From positions 2,481,175 through 2,516,727 of the forward strand of contig CP070691.1 in NCBI GenBank assembly GCA_020353195.1: DNA of 35,553 nucleotides. Reading direction: 5' to 3'. This stretch comes from Phycisphaerales bacterium. Lineage in GTDB: Bacteria > Planctomycetota > Phycisphaerae > UBA1845. Each line of letters starts with the position of its first letter. Within the stretch, counting starts at the first letter, position 1. The notes under the pieces are model-generated. The model was not told the origin of the DNA. It did not search any database and was given only the letters and a program-made list of their open reading frames with translations. The position numbers were made by a program, and so were the translations under genes. Of the stretch, positions 1 through 7,159 are shown piece after piece.

Positions 1-1
1 C

Positions 2-352
2 AGCACGCCGAGCTATGAAGTCCAGTACAACCGGCGGCTGCATCGCCAGAACGCGATCCTGGCGGCCATCCGGCAAGGCATGGTCGTGGACGAAGGGTCG
101 CTGACGATCGGCGTCTATCCCATCCACTACACGCTGGGCGGGATTCGCAAGAGTTTCGCGGGAGCCACGAGCCAGGCCGTCGCGGACGATTCGGCCAAGA
201 AGGTCTACATCGACTCGTCCAACACGCTGCAGATCCAGGACAGTTTCCCGGCCGCGCTCAGCAGTTACTTGCCACTGGCGACGGTGGTCACGTCGCAGGC
301 AGCCATGTCCATCGTAGACGAGCGGCCGAGCGTGCTGTTCACCGTGGCGTGA
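2..352 (+). CDS. Partial phage-tail-like hypothetical protein (5' end outside window)
   Basis: The reading frame is open from base 2 to the TGA at 350-352, so the visible 116 codons are the C-terminal part of a longer protein. An internal ATG at 80 exists, but coding-like sequence continues upstream of it, so I treat the gene as cut by the window edge. There is no signal peptide or membrane segment in the visible part. The C-terminal half alternates short beta-type stretches, with a YIDSSNTLQIQ segment followed by FPAALSSYLPLATVVTS. Such segments occur in phage virion or tail-associated proteins, which is a resemblance from memory only. Three more structural-looking genes follow on the same strand with short gaps (63, 108 and 81 bp), which supports a phage-tail or related contractile-particle module. 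Exact function is unknown. Confidence 0.6.
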   Translation, partial: STPSYEVQYNRRLHRQNAILAAIRQGMVVDEGSLTIGVYPIHYTLGGIRKSFAGATSQAVADDSAKKVYIDSSNTLQIQDSFPAALSSYLPLATVVTSQAAMSIVDERPSVLFTVA

Positions 353-415
353 GGCGAGTGACGAGGTCAGGCTGAACACGATGTCAGCCGTGGCGGTGAA
401 CGCAGCGAGGGACTG

Positions 416-1858
416 ATGTCAACGATTCATTCGGCCACAGCCTGGGAAGTGCGGACGACCGGCGCGGCGGACAACGGCGGTGGATTCAACGCCGAGCGCG
501 CCGGCGCGGGGACGGACTACTCGCAGCAGGACGCGCCGCAACTGTCACTGGCCGATCTGTGCTGTGACGGCGAACCTTGGGTGACGTCGGAGACCGGCGG
601 GTTCACGGCCGCGATGGTGGGCAACGTCGCGTACATTACGGGCAGCGGAGCCGTGGACGGTTTCTACGAGATCGTCAGCTTCGTGAGCGGCAACGAGGTG
701 CATCTGAATCATCCACCGGGCATGTTTGTCAATGCGCAGATGAAGGTCGGGGGCGCGCAGAGCGATCTTGGCAGGGTGCTTGCGGCGGCCAGGGCAGACG
801 CGTCGTATGGCAACGTGATCCATGTCAGACAGGGAACGTACGTCCTGACCACGGGGCTGGAGACCGGGAACGACGGCCACTACCTGCATCCGATCGTCGT
901 GCGGGGCTACGGCTCGACACGTGGTGATGCTGTGGTGCCGTGTGTTGTCATCGACGGCAACGACGGTGATTACAACGTCGTGGCCATAACGAGGACGTTC
1001 TGGCGGTTCGAATACATCGAGGTTTGGGGCCGCGATCCCTCCGCGGGAGCACCGACGTATGCGAAACACGGGTTCGGCATCGGCAACACGAGCGCGGGCG
1101 CCGAGCTGTGGCGCTGTCGCGTGCGGAACGTCGGTAAGCAAGGGATCTGGACCGCCGGGCCGAACACGCTGATCGCCGGGTGTGAAGTCAGCGGATGGGG
1201 CCAGGTGCAGAGTGGGACCGGCATCCGGCTGCTCTCCAGTGCGAGCGGCTCGCTGGTCGTCGCGTGCAACGTGCACGACAGCAATCAGGACCGGGCGAAC
1301 GACGGGTACTACACGGCGTGCGACTGCCCCGCCGGTTTCGATTACTGCCTGGCCTGCAACTGCACGGGCAAGGGGTTCGTGATTGACGGTGACGGTGTCG
1401 GGGGGCGTCAGCATTTCCGGCATTGCGTGGCCTGCGGCGGTGGCGAAGACGGGTTCTACCTCGGCGAGGGGACCGGGGCGGAAGACCACTCGCTGGTATT
1501 GCAGAACTGCCTGGCGGTCGGGAATGCCGGCCACGGAGTCTCGGCGCACGCTGCGTACAAAGGCCGGGTCATCCTGCTCGGGGCCGGTTTCCAGGGCAAC
1601 ACGAGCGGCGAGATCGAGGGCACTATGACGGTGGAAGAGCGAGTCGCCCGCGTGTCGCTGAGCGCCGACCCGTTTGTCGATGCCGCCGCCGGTGACTTCC
1701 GGTTGAAGGCGGCGGCGACGCAGTGCCTGGGCACCGGTGTCCCGGGCGCGTTTCTGTCCGGCGGGCAACTGACGAGCTGGTCCGGGCATCCCGACCTTGG
1801 GGCCGTGCATCAGCCGGTGCGTCCGGTGAGCAATCCGTTCGCGGCGGCGGGGGTGTGA
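416..1858 (+). CDS. Right-handed parallel beta-helix protein, possible tail spike or fibre
   Basis: The 480-residue product starts at an ATG preceded by a GAGGG ribosome site. The N-terminal 110 residues are a separate beta-rich part. From about residue 115 to 410 the sequence shows a repeating pattern of short beta strands with aligned Gly, Asn and Cys (for example GNVIHVRQGTYVL, AELWRCRVRNVG, HSLVLQNCLAVGNAGHG), typical of right-handed parallel beta-helix proteins such as phage tail spikes and polysaccharide lyases. The centre is rich in cysteine (about residues 285-350), unusual for a cytoplasmic protein. No signal peptide is seen, which argues for assembly into a particle rather than Sec export. 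No catalytic motif for a lyase could be picked out by eye. Its place between other structural-looking genes suggests a tail-spike role; this is inference. Confidence 0.7.
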   Translation: MSTIHSATAWEVRTTGAADNGGGFNAERAGAGTDYSQQDAPQLSLADLCCDGEPWVTSETGGFTAAMVGNVAYITGSGAVDGFYEIVSFVSGNEVHLNHPPGMFVNAQMKVGGAQSDLGRVLAAARADASYGNVIHVRQGTYVLTTGLETGNDGHYLHPIVVRGYGSTRGDAVVPCVVIDGNDGDYNVVAITRTFWRFEYIEVWGRDPSAGAPTYAKHGFGIGNTSAGAELWRCRVRNVGKQGIWTAGPNTLIAGCEVSGWGQVQSGTGIRLLSSASGSLVVACNVHDSNQDRANDGYYTACDCPAGFDYCLACNCTGKGFVIDGDGVGGRQHFRHCVACGGGEDGFYLGEGTGAEDHSLVLQNCLAVGNAGHGVSAHAAYKGRVILLGAGFQGNTSGEIEGTMTVEERVARVSLSADPFVDAAAGDFRLKAAATQCLGTGVPGAFLSGGQLTSWSGHPDLGAVHQPVRPVSNPFAAAGV

Positions 1859-1966
1859 AGCTCCGGAGACGAATGAAGCCAGGACGCGGCAGCGGGCGGA
1901 TCACTACCACGATTGTCTGCTCGGCGCCTTGCGTGTCGGCGTCGAGACCATGCTGAGGGCCCAGTC

Positions 1967-2485
1967 ATGCGATCGATCAAGAAAGGCAGCACCGATCAGT
2001 CGTTTTTCGTGTACGCGGTCGACGAAGTGTCGGGATTGCCTGCAACGGGGCTGGGGCACTCGGACATCACGGCCCGCTGCGTGCGGACCCGCTCGGCGGC
2101 GATCGCGATCACGATGGCATCGCTTGCGACGGTCGACGCAGAGCACAACGACGGCGGCTTCATCGAGATCGACGCTGCGAACTGCAATGGGTGGTACCGG
2201 TTTGACGTGCCGGATGCGGCGTTTGTGGCAGGGGCCGATGCGGTGGTCATCACGCTGCAGGCCGGCGGCGTCCTGCTGTCGGCGATTCGTGTGCAGCTTG
2301 TCGACAGCACGGCGGATGATGTCTATTCGGAGGTGCACCTCAGCAAGGCCATGCTGGCCAACAAACGAATCCACACAATTTCCACCGGCGTGGATGTGAT
2401 CAAGGACGATGACGGTACGACTACGCTTCGCACGATGACTCCGACGACGAGCGGAGACGACGAGATCACCGTCACGCCGTCGTAG
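1967..2485 (+). CDS. Small beta-rich protein, phage structural type
   Basis: I chose the ATG at 1967 (MRSIKKGSTDQS), 172 residues. The frame is open further upstream, but that part reads as arginine-rich low-quality sequence. A TGAGGG stretch lies about 8 bases upstream of the ATG. The protein has no signal peptide or membrane helix. Residues about 25-115 hold the pattern TGLGHSDITA ... GGFIEIDAANCNGWYRFDVPDAAFVAGAD ... (read as separate short motifs: GGFIEID, GWYRFDVPDAAF, GADAVVITL). This arrangement, with a GGF-EID strand and a G-YR-D-PDAAF strand, recurs in small structural proteins of phages and prophages as I remember them. It sits between the beta-helix protein and the FN3-like protein. 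Biochemical role unknown; baseplate or fibre component is the best guess. Confidence 0.6.
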   Translation: MRSIKKGSTDQSFFVYAVDEVSGLPATGLGHSDITARCVRTRSAAIAITMASLATVDAEHNDGGFIEIDAANCNGWYRFDVPDAAFVAGADAVVITLQAGGVLLSAIRVQLVDSTADDVYSEVHLSKAMLANKRIHTISTGVDVIKDDDGTTTLRTMTPTTSGDDEITVTPS

Positions 2486-2566
2486 CGGCGGATCGGGGCC
2501 GGGTGTTTCGTGCGGACTGGTCGAGGTTCGTGTTCTCGGGAAGCCGTTCGGCAGAAGGGGGCCATG

Positions 2567-3289
2567 ATGTCCGATCTGTTCGGCAAATGGCTGGATCATT
2601 ATGATCCGATCCACCTGGGGTACACGCCGCGGGGGATCGCCAACGGCGTGTGCGCAACCGGCGGCTGGTTCTTTCCGCGCATCACCGGTGGGTACAACCT
2701 GTACCGCGGCTCGCCGGGCGCCGGCGAGATTGACTACGGTCGCCCGGTCGGAGCGGCGGGTACGGCGGCGACGGAGATCCGGAACTTCCCCTGGTGCCTG
2801 CACGCGTCGAACACCACGTACGCGTATGTCGTTCGATCGATCGGCGGCGGAGGTGTGGAGAGTGATTCGTCGGCGCCGCCGGTGAGCGTGGAGATCGACG
2901 CGCTGGGGACCGTGATCGGCCCGCGTCCGAATGCTCCGTCGCAGTTGTCGGTGCGTCCGGCGGCCGACGGGGCGTTTGACCTGCGTTGGACGTACTCGAC
3001 GGCCGGTGAGGCGGCGCCTCCGATGATGTTCCGGATCTTCAGTGATCAGGGCACCGGCGCGATCGATTTCGATACGGTGGTGGGCAGCGTTGCCTATCGC
3101 GCGGGGCAAGTGCACTACGCGTTCACGACACCGACGCATGCGCACGGGACCCGGCGGCTGTGGGCGGTACGGGCCGTCTCGGTGGACGACGTCGATGACG
3201 GCAACAGCGTGGCCGTTTCCGCCTGGGCCGACGCTGAACCGCCGCCGGTCTGTGCGGGGCTGATCGCCCGGCGGGGCGGGGAGTACTGA
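2567..3289 (+). CDS. Fibronectin-III-like protein, phage-tail type
   Basis: Two adjacent ATG codons (2564 and 2567) follow the ribosome site AGAAGGGGG at 2553-2561; spacing favours 2567, giving 240 residues (MSDLFGKWLDHYDP). The N-terminal 90 residues are aromatic and glycine-rich. Residues about 115-215 read as a fibronectin-III-like sandwich: it begins RPNAPSQLSV, has the central DLRWTYS strand with its conserved Trp, and ends with a WAVRAVS strand. FN3-like domains are common in tail fibre and host-binding proteins of phages. No signal peptide or membrane span is visible. The gene is the last of four same-strand structural-looking genes and ends about 200 bp before tRNA-Leu, a usual place for integrated elements. 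Function is inferred from context only. Confidence 0.6.
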   Translation: MSDLFGKWLDHYDPIHLGYTPRGIANGVCATGGWFFPRITGGYNLYRGSPGAGEIDYGRPVGAAGTAATEIRNFPWCLHASNTTYAYVVRSIGGGGVESDSSAPPVSVEIDALGTVIGPRPNAPSQLSVRPAADGAFDLRWTYSTAGEAAPPMMFRIFSDQGTGAIDFDTVVGSVAYRAGQVHYAFTTPTHAHGTRRLWAVRAVSVDDVDDGNSVAVSAWADAEPPPVCAGLIARRGGEY

Positions 3290-3311
3290 ACGGCCGAGCC
3301 CGGGGTCTTAG

Positions 3312-3329
3312 GGCGGCGGGCTGGCCGCC
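3312..3329 (+). terminator. Possible short GC hairpin after the phage-like genes
   Basis: A GGCGGC and GCCGCC pair with a six-base loop lies 22 bases after the FN3-like gene. There is no T-run after it, so this is a weak terminator candidate. Confidence 0.25.
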
Positions 3330-3340
3330 GGCGAGACGCG

Positions 3341-3369
3341 TTGACATCGGCCGGGCCGTGGATGACAAT
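3341..3369 (+). promoter_or_regulatory. Sigma-70-type promoter for tRNA-Leu(CAG)
   Basis: A perfect TTGACA at 3341-3346 is followed after exactly 17 bases by GACAAT at 3364-3369 (4 of 6 matches to TATAAT). It points at the tRNA, with a predicted leader of about 115 bases. It lies just after the last phage-like gene, so it marks the border between that module and chromosomal genes. Confidence 0.55.
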
Positions 3370-3491
3370 AGGTCGCGTGCTCGGCGTGCCTGCTGTGGGC
3401 GGGTGACAGCCGGGCGCGGCAGTTTGCGGGGCGGGCATGTTCCGGGTGCCGGGCGGTGGTCTCGGCGTCGGGGGTGTCAAGCCCGAAGCTC

Positions 3492-3575
3492 GCGGATGTG
3501 GCGGAACTGGCAGACGCGCAGGCTTCAGGTGCCTGTGGGGGCAACCCCGTGGAGGTTCGACTCCTCTCATCCGCA
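3492..3575 (+). tRNA. tRNA-Leu (anticodon CAG)
   Basis: A class II tRNA of 84 bases. The acceptor arms GCGGATG and CATCCGC pair perfectly, the discriminator base is A, and CCA is not encoded. The anticodon stem CAGGC/GCCTG encloses the loop TTCAGGT, giving anticodon CAG (reads CUG). The long variable arm GGGGGCAACCCC and the T-arm GGAGG-TTCGACT-CCTCT are normal for leucine tRNAs. A good promoter lies upstream. It could serve as an integration site for the phage-like genes to its left; no repeated tRNA 3' end is visible within the window, and the other end of such an element would lie outside. Confidence 0.95.
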
Positions 3576-3701
3576 CGTTCCACATGCGCTTTCGTTAATC
3601 GTCGAATCAGGCACATCCAGCCTTTGTTGGGGGAGATGCGCAATGGCCCTCAGCGGAAGTCCGGTGTAACTGCGGCTCGAGAGGGGAATTGGCGTGGAGC
3701 C

Positions 3702-4103
3702 ATGTTGATCGCGGCGGGCGGGCACTTACCGGCGGGGCACTTCTATCTCACATGGTTGGTCGCGATCTTGTGTGTGCCGGGCGTACTTGTGGCGCGTCGC
3801 CTGCCTCGCATAGGGTTGGGCTTTGGCGAGGCGGGGTTGGTGGTTGGTGCTATCATCTTCGCGCATGCTATCGTGAACTATCCGAGGTGGATGGAGTCCG
3901 TATCTGAGGGTCTTTTTACGGTGGGCTTGTTTTGGGGTCCACTCCTGGGGCTCAGCGTTGTGGCGATCGTGCGCGCGCGCAGGGCCATTCGAGCGAGGGC
4001 CGACGGCGTCCCCAGGTGTCGGAACTGCGGCTACATTTTGACAGGTTTGTCTCGGCCGCGGTGTCCCGAATGCGGAACGCCGTTTCTCAGGGGAGATGCC
4101 TAG
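3702..4103 (+). CDS. Three-helix membrane protein with C-terminal zinc ribbon (copy 1)
   Basis: The start ATG at 3702 gives 133 residues and matches the start of the second copy. The frame is open upstream through the tRNA-Leu, but that part is only translated tRNA. A longer start at 3636, behind GGGGGAG, is possible. Three hydrophobic segments are visible at about residues 13-32, 40-60 and 72-92. A short basic stretch (RARRAIRARAD) follows, then a CxxC-x11-CxxC zinc ribbon with Cys 106, 109, 121 and 124 (CRNCGYILTGL ... CPECG). Membrane proteins with this GYxLxGL ribbon are frequent in planctomycete genomes as I recall, and none has a known function to my knowledge. The ribbon should face the cytoplasm under the positive-inside rule. 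The gene is unit 1 of a tandem duplication. Confidence 0.7.
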   Translation: MLIAAGGHLPAGHFYLTWLVAILCVPGVLVARRLPRIGLGFGEAGLVVGAIIFAHAIVNYPRWMESVSEGLFTVGLFWGPLLGLSVVAIVRARRAIRARADGVPRCRNCGYILTGLSRPRCPECGTPFLRGDA

Positions 4104-4164
4104 TGCGGCTTCCAGAAACGTCGTGTGACTTCTATAGGTCAGGTGCGGTGCCCACGCAAGCCGA

Positions 4165-4224
4165 GGGTGGCACGCACTTGTGTGGGCATCGACATGCCCA
4201 TGCAAGCGGTGGGGCATGCCACCC
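4165..4224. repeat. Inverted-repeat element at the end of duplication unit 1
   Basis: GGGTGGCA at 4165-4172 pairs with TGCCACCC at 4217-4224. Inside lies a perfect hairpin TGGGCAT-CGAC-ATGCCCA at 4183-4200. The whole could fold into a branched structure after the first zinc-ribbon gene and act as a transcription end or a REP-like mobile repeat. A related GGGTGGCACGC sequence is found again at about 8230. Confidence 0.5.
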
Positions 4225-4292
4225 ATCCGGGAAATGGCCCTGAGCGGAAGTCCGGTGTAACTGCAGCTCGAGAGAGGAATTGGCGTGGAGCC

Positions 4293-4697
4293 ATGTTGAC
4301 CGCACAGACGGCGCACATGCCGGTGGGAGACTTTCTTCTTGCATGGGCTGGCGCGATCTTCTTGGGTGTGCCGGGCGTACTCGTGGCGCGTCGTCTGCCT
4401 CACACGGCGGCAGTTTTTGGCGGGGTGGGCCTGGTGCTTGGTGCTGTCACCTTCGCGCATTCTGTCGTGGGCTATCCGAGGTGGATGGAGTCGGTATCTC
4501 ATGGTCTTTGTGGCGTGGCTTGTTTCTGGGGTCCGCTCCTGGGGCTCAGCGTTGTGGCGATCGTGCGCGCGCGCAGGGCAATTCGAGCGAGCGCCGACGG
4601 CGTCCCCAGGTGTCGGAACTGCGGCTACATTTTGACAGGTCTGTCTCGGCCGCGGTGCCCCGAATGCGGAACGCCGTTTCTCAGGGGAGATGCCTAG
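4293..4697 (+). CDS. Three-helix membrane protein with C-terminal zinc ribbon (copy 2)
   Basis: This 134-residue protein is the paralogue of the gene at 3702. From FWGPLL to the C-terminus (about 60 residues) it differs at a single position (Arg to Ser in the basic stretch), so the zinc ribbon is unchanged. The N-terminal two membrane helices differ at roughly half of the positions, including one inserted residue. The ribosome context (GTGGAGCC directly before the ATG) is the same in both copies. The strong conservation of the ribbon with a divergent membrane part suggests that the cytoplasmic end binds a common partner while the membrane part varies. Function is unknown; a signalling or assembly role is only a guess. 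Confidence 0.7.
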   Translation: MLTAQTAHMPVGDFLLAWAGAIFLGVPGVLVARRLPHTAAVFGGVGLVLGAVTFAHSVVGYPRWMESVSHGLCGVACFWGPLLGLSVVAIVRARRAIRASADGVPRCRNCGYILTGLSRPRCPECGTPFLRGDA

Positions 4698-4787
4698 TGC
4701 GGCTTCCAGAAACGTCGTGTGACCTCCGTACGTCAGGTGCGCTGCCCTCGCAAGCCGGGGGCGGCACACACTTGTGTGGCCATCGAC

Positions 4788-4817
4788 ATGCCCACGCAAG
4801 CGTGGGGCATGCCACCC
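4788..4817. repeat. Inverted-repeat element at the end of duplication unit 2
   Basis: ATGCCCACGC and GCGTGGGGCAT at 4788-4810 form a 10-bp hairpin with an AA loop and one bulged G, followed by the same GCCACCC end as in unit 1. It corresponds to the element at 4165-4224, but the inner pairing differs, so the hairpin shape is kept while the sequence drifts. Confidence 0.5.
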
Positions 4818-4939
4818 ATCCGGATGTGTGCTTTGAAGGACGGTTGGGATCATCCCGGCTGTCCTTTTTCTCTCGGGCAAGGTGCGGGACGGGGGATTGC
4901 GGGTTGAGGACCGCGGACTGAGAATCGAAGCGTCGAGCG

Positions 4940-5218
4940 ATGGATGTTGACGGTGTCATTCGATGCGGGTTGTGCGGGCGGCGGACGCCTCGGTGGCAGC
5001 TGTCGAAGCATCATGTGTTGCCCAAGTCGCGTGGGGGCCGGCGGTCCGAGCTTCTGTGCAAGACCTGTCACGGGCATATCCACGCGTTGTTTTCGGTGAA
5101 GGAGCTGGAGCGCAGCTATCGCACGCTGGATGCGCTGCGCGCCGCGTCGCCGTTGCAGGGATACTTGCGGTGGATCCGCAAACAGAAGCCGACGCGCCAG
5201 TTCCGCCGCCGTCGGTGA
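4940..5218 (+). CDS. Small HNH-type protein
   Basis: A 92-residue protein with a compact HNH motif: Cys9-x2-Cys12, then KHHVLPKSRGG with His24-His25, then Cys40-x2-Cys43 (LLCKTCHGHIHALFS), with His44 and His48. The two CxxC pairs would hold a structural zinc ion, and the His residues form the beta-beta-alpha-metal nuclease site. Stand-alone HNH proteins of this size act in DNA repair, restriction or phage packaging, or are of unknown use; nothing here selects one. The C-terminal 40 residues are basic and end in RRRR, which fits nucleic acid binding. The gene stands alone, convergent with dnaA and followed by a strong palindrome. The start ATG has no clear ribosome site. Confidence 0.75.
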   Translation: MDVDGVIRCGLCGRRTPRWQLSKHHVLPKSRGGRRSELLCKTCHGHIHALFSVKELERSYRTLDALRAASPLQGYLRWIRKQKPTRQFRRRR

Positions 5219-5274
5219 CTTGCGGTTGACGGCGGTGCCCGCGCGGAGGTGTGCGTCAGCTCGGTATAACGTGG

Positions 5275-5304
5275 AACGCGGAAGCCGGCGCCGGCTTCCG
5301 CGTT
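5275..5304. terminator. 13-bp palindromic hairpin between convergent HNH and dnaA genes
   Basis: AACGCGGAAGCCG and CGGCTTCCGCGTT pair perfectly around a GCGC loop. It lies 57 bases after the HNH gene and 74 bases from the end of dnaA. A short TT-TC stretch follows on the plus strand. Its position between converging genes suggests a terminator that serves at least the HNH gene. Confidence 0.7.
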
Positions 5305-5377
5305 TCATACGACCGCGCCTTGGCCCGTGCAGACGGGGCCGCGTGTTCGCCACGGCTTCAGAAGGTTTCGCAGCGCC

Positions 5378-6865
5378 TTACGGGGGCGCGGGTTGCGTGC
5401 ATGGTGACTCCACCTGCGGTGCCGGTTGGAGTGCCGGCTGCGGTACGGCACCTGGTTTTCCCAACTGTGATTCCAGCTGCGTGAGCACGGCGGCGATTTT
5501 CATTTGCTTTTCGCCGGCGGGTGCCATCCACCGGGCGACGGCATCTTCCTCGAGCATGCGTTTGACCCGGCGGGCGGCGAGGATGACCGTGGTGTGGTTC
5601 TTGTTGCCCATGTGCCGGGCGATTTCCGGGAAGCTCATGTTCGTGTGCTTGCGGGCGAGGAACATGGCCACGCTGCGTGCCAGGGCGATGGTTCGTGTCT
5701 TGCGCGAGGTATGCAGGTCGGCCGGCGTCAGTCCGAAGAAGATTGCGCTGATGCTCTCGATGTCCGAGAGGCGGACGACGGGGACGGTGTGCTGGACCAG
5801 GTCTCGTATTCCCCGTTCCGCCAGCTGGAGGGTCAGCGGCTGGTTGCCGAGTCGGGCGAGCGCGACGAGCTTGAGCAGTGCGCCTTCGAGTTCTCGGATG
5901 TTGGCCTGGAACACTTCGGCCACGTATCGGATCACGGGTTCCGGCACGTGGACGTTCATGGCCTGGGCGCGCTGCTGGAGGAAGTTGGTTCGGATCTGCA
6001 GGTCCGGCGGTCCCACCTTGACAACCATGCCGGCGACGAAGCGGTTGACCAGCGACTCGGACAGGTGGCCGACCATCATCGGCGGCGCGTCGGAGGCCAT
6101 CACCACCTGTTTGCCGGCGGCGTCGATGGCGTTGAACGTGTGCAGGAACTCGTCCTGTGTAGCTCGTTTGTTGGCGAAGAAGTGGATGTCGTCGACGACG
6201 AGGACGTCGACGCTTCGGTAGCGATGGCGGAAGGCGTCGAGGGCGCCGGTTTTGACTGCATAGACGAACTGGTTGGTGAAGTCCTCGCCGGACACGTAGA
6301 CCCAGTTGAGGTCCGGGTGGGCGTCTTTGACGGCGTTGCAGACGGACTGGAGCAGGTGTGTCTTGCCCACGCCGCAGCCGCCGTGGATGAAGAGGGGGTT
6401 GTACTGGGATGCCGGTTGGTCCGCGACGGTTCTGGCGGCGTGGTAGGCGAGTCGGTTGGACTCGCCGACGACGAAGTTGTCGAATCGTGCGCGGAGGGGC
6501 GGGCCCGGCGGGGGGCCGCCTTTTCGGCGGTGTATGCGTGCCAGCCGCTCCGGGTTGGCGGCGGCGTAATCCACCTGCGAGTCGGGCTGCTTCTTGCGAA
6601 GGGTCCGGGCCAGCGACGGATCGATCGAGAAGGACAGTGAGACCGGCTGTCCCGTCACCTCTTCGGCGGCTTGCCGGATGATCTCTGAGAAGTGGTTTTC
6701 GATCCATCCGCCGACGAACTGGTTCGGAACGTCCACTTTGAGGAAGCCGTCGGCCAGTGTCAGACGGGTAGCGTTCTTGAACCAGACTTTGAAGCGCTGA
6801 GGCCCGACCTTCTCGGCGATCCGGCTCTCCAGCAGGCACACCATATCGGTAGCGCAGACTGTCAC
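5378..6865 (-). CDS. dnaA: Chromosomal replication initiator DnaA
   Basis: DnaA binds origin boxes and opens the origin so that DnaB can be loaded. The GTG at 6865 is chosen because GGGGAGGAG lies 6 bases upstream; the frame is open for 71 more codons but lacks family similarity there. The 495 residues show domain I (1-85, with LLESRIAEKVGPQRFKVWF), a Pro- and basic-rich linker, and the AAA+ core with Walker A GGCGVGKT (162-169), Walker B VLVVDD (221-226) and the arginine-finger box LVNRFVAG (Arg275). Domain IV carries the box-binding signature. That signature reads GNKNHTTV instead of the usual GRDHTTV, so the Asp is Asn. A tail of about 30 residues rich in Pro and Gln extends past domain IV. 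Candidate boxes lie directly upstream of the promoter. Confidence 0.96.
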   Translation of the reverse strand: MTVCATDMVCLLESRIAEKVGPQRFKVWFKNATRLTLADGFLKVDVPNQFVGGWIENHFSEIIRQAAEEVTGQPVSLSFSIDPSLARTLRKKQPDSQVDYAAANPERLARIHRRKGGPPPGPPLRARFDNFVVGESNRLAYHAARTVADQPASQYNPLFIHGGCGVGKTHLLQSVCNAVKDAHPDLNWVYVSGEDFTNQFVYAVKTGALDAFRHRYRSVDVLVVDDIHFFANKRATQDEFLHTFNAIDAAGKQVVMASDAPPMMVGHLSESLVNRFVAGMVVKVGPPDLQIRTNFLQQRAQAMNVHVPEPVIRYVAEVFQANIRELEGALLKLVALARLGNQPLTLQLAERGIRDLVQHTVPVVRLSDIESISAIFFGLTPADLHTSRKTRTIALARSVAMFLARKHTNMSFPEIARHMGNKNHTTVILAARRVKRMLEEDAVARWMAPAGEKQMKIAAVLTQLESQLGKPGAVPQPALQPAPQVESPCTQPAPP

Positions 6866-6985
6866 CGTGTACTCCTCCCCGTTGAAGCCAAGTACTGCGT
6901 TTTCAATCTTATGAGTGACGAGGGTCGGAATCGTGCGAGCTACCGTCCCTGACCGCATCGAACTGGATGTCTCAATCCAGTGTGG

Positions 6986-7014
6986 AGTGTAACACTGAGC
7001 TATAAGTACGTCAA
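6986..7014 (-). promoter_or_regulatory. Sigma-70-type promoter of dnaA
   Basis: On the minus strand TTGACG (7014-7009) is followed after 17 bases by TACACT (6991-6986), 4 of 6 matches to TATAAT. Transcription would start near 6979 and leave a leader of about 115 bases. A 6-bp hairpin (CTGGAT/ATCCAG, 6963-6980) lies at the predicted start point. DnaA-box-like sequences lie 20-130 bp upstream, which would allow autoregulation by DnaA. Confidence 0.5.
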
Positions 7015-7034
7015 CAGAAAACTCGGGCGGAATG

Positions 7035-7146
7035 TTATGCACAATCGCATAGGTCCAACGGTGCAAATGGTTAGGCACCGCAAATCGGTGAATTATTTTT
7101 TATTGACCACAAGCGGAGATTCTCGGCGTGGACAAACCGTGGACAA
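7035..7146. other. Candidate oriC: DnaA-box-like repeats and AT-rich stretch
   Basis: Between dnaA and the GNAT gene lie TTATGCACA (7035-7043, one mismatch to TTATCCACA), TTGACCACA (7103-7111, two mismatches) and two identical copies of TTGTCCACG in reverse orientation (7127-7135 and 7138-7146) spaced by 11 bp, one helical turn. The stretch 7088-7105 is almost pure A/T, which is striking in this GC-rich sequence and could be the unwinding element. The position directly upstream of dnaA is classical for oriC. The imperfect boxes leave doubt. Confidence 0.5.
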
Positions 7147-7159
7147 GATGAAGGCGTCG

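Larger units (their letters stand above)
3643..4823 (+). repeat. Tandem duplication, two units of about 590 bp
   Basis: Unit 1 (3643-4230) and unit 2 (4234-4823) are direct repeats with an offset of about 591 bp. Each unit begins with the conserved start ATGGCCCT of a nine-codon reading frame (MALSGSPV then TAA). Each holds one gene for a membrane zinc-ribbon protein and ends with the same inverted-repeat tail finishing in GCATGCCACCCATCCGG. Identity is very high at the two ends and over the last 60 codons, but clearly lower in the part coding for the membrane helices. This mosaic suggests either an older duplication whose ends were kept similar by gene conversion, or selection for change in the membrane part. 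Confidence 0.85.

Noticed and set aside
545-1810. 421-codon open frame antisense to the beta-helix gene
   Set aside because: The plus-strand gene has a ribosome site and a regular beta-helix pattern; the minus product is rich in Arg, Pro and His without order.
3456-3701. N-terminal extension of the first zinc-ribbon gene through tRNA-Leu
   Set aside because: The segment AELADAQASGACGG is translated leucine tRNA, a known annotation artefact; the second copy starts at the equivalent ATG.
5358-6839. Alternative 493-codon frame on the minus strand within dnaA
   Set aside because: It is Arg/Pro-rich and out of frame with all DnaA motifs.
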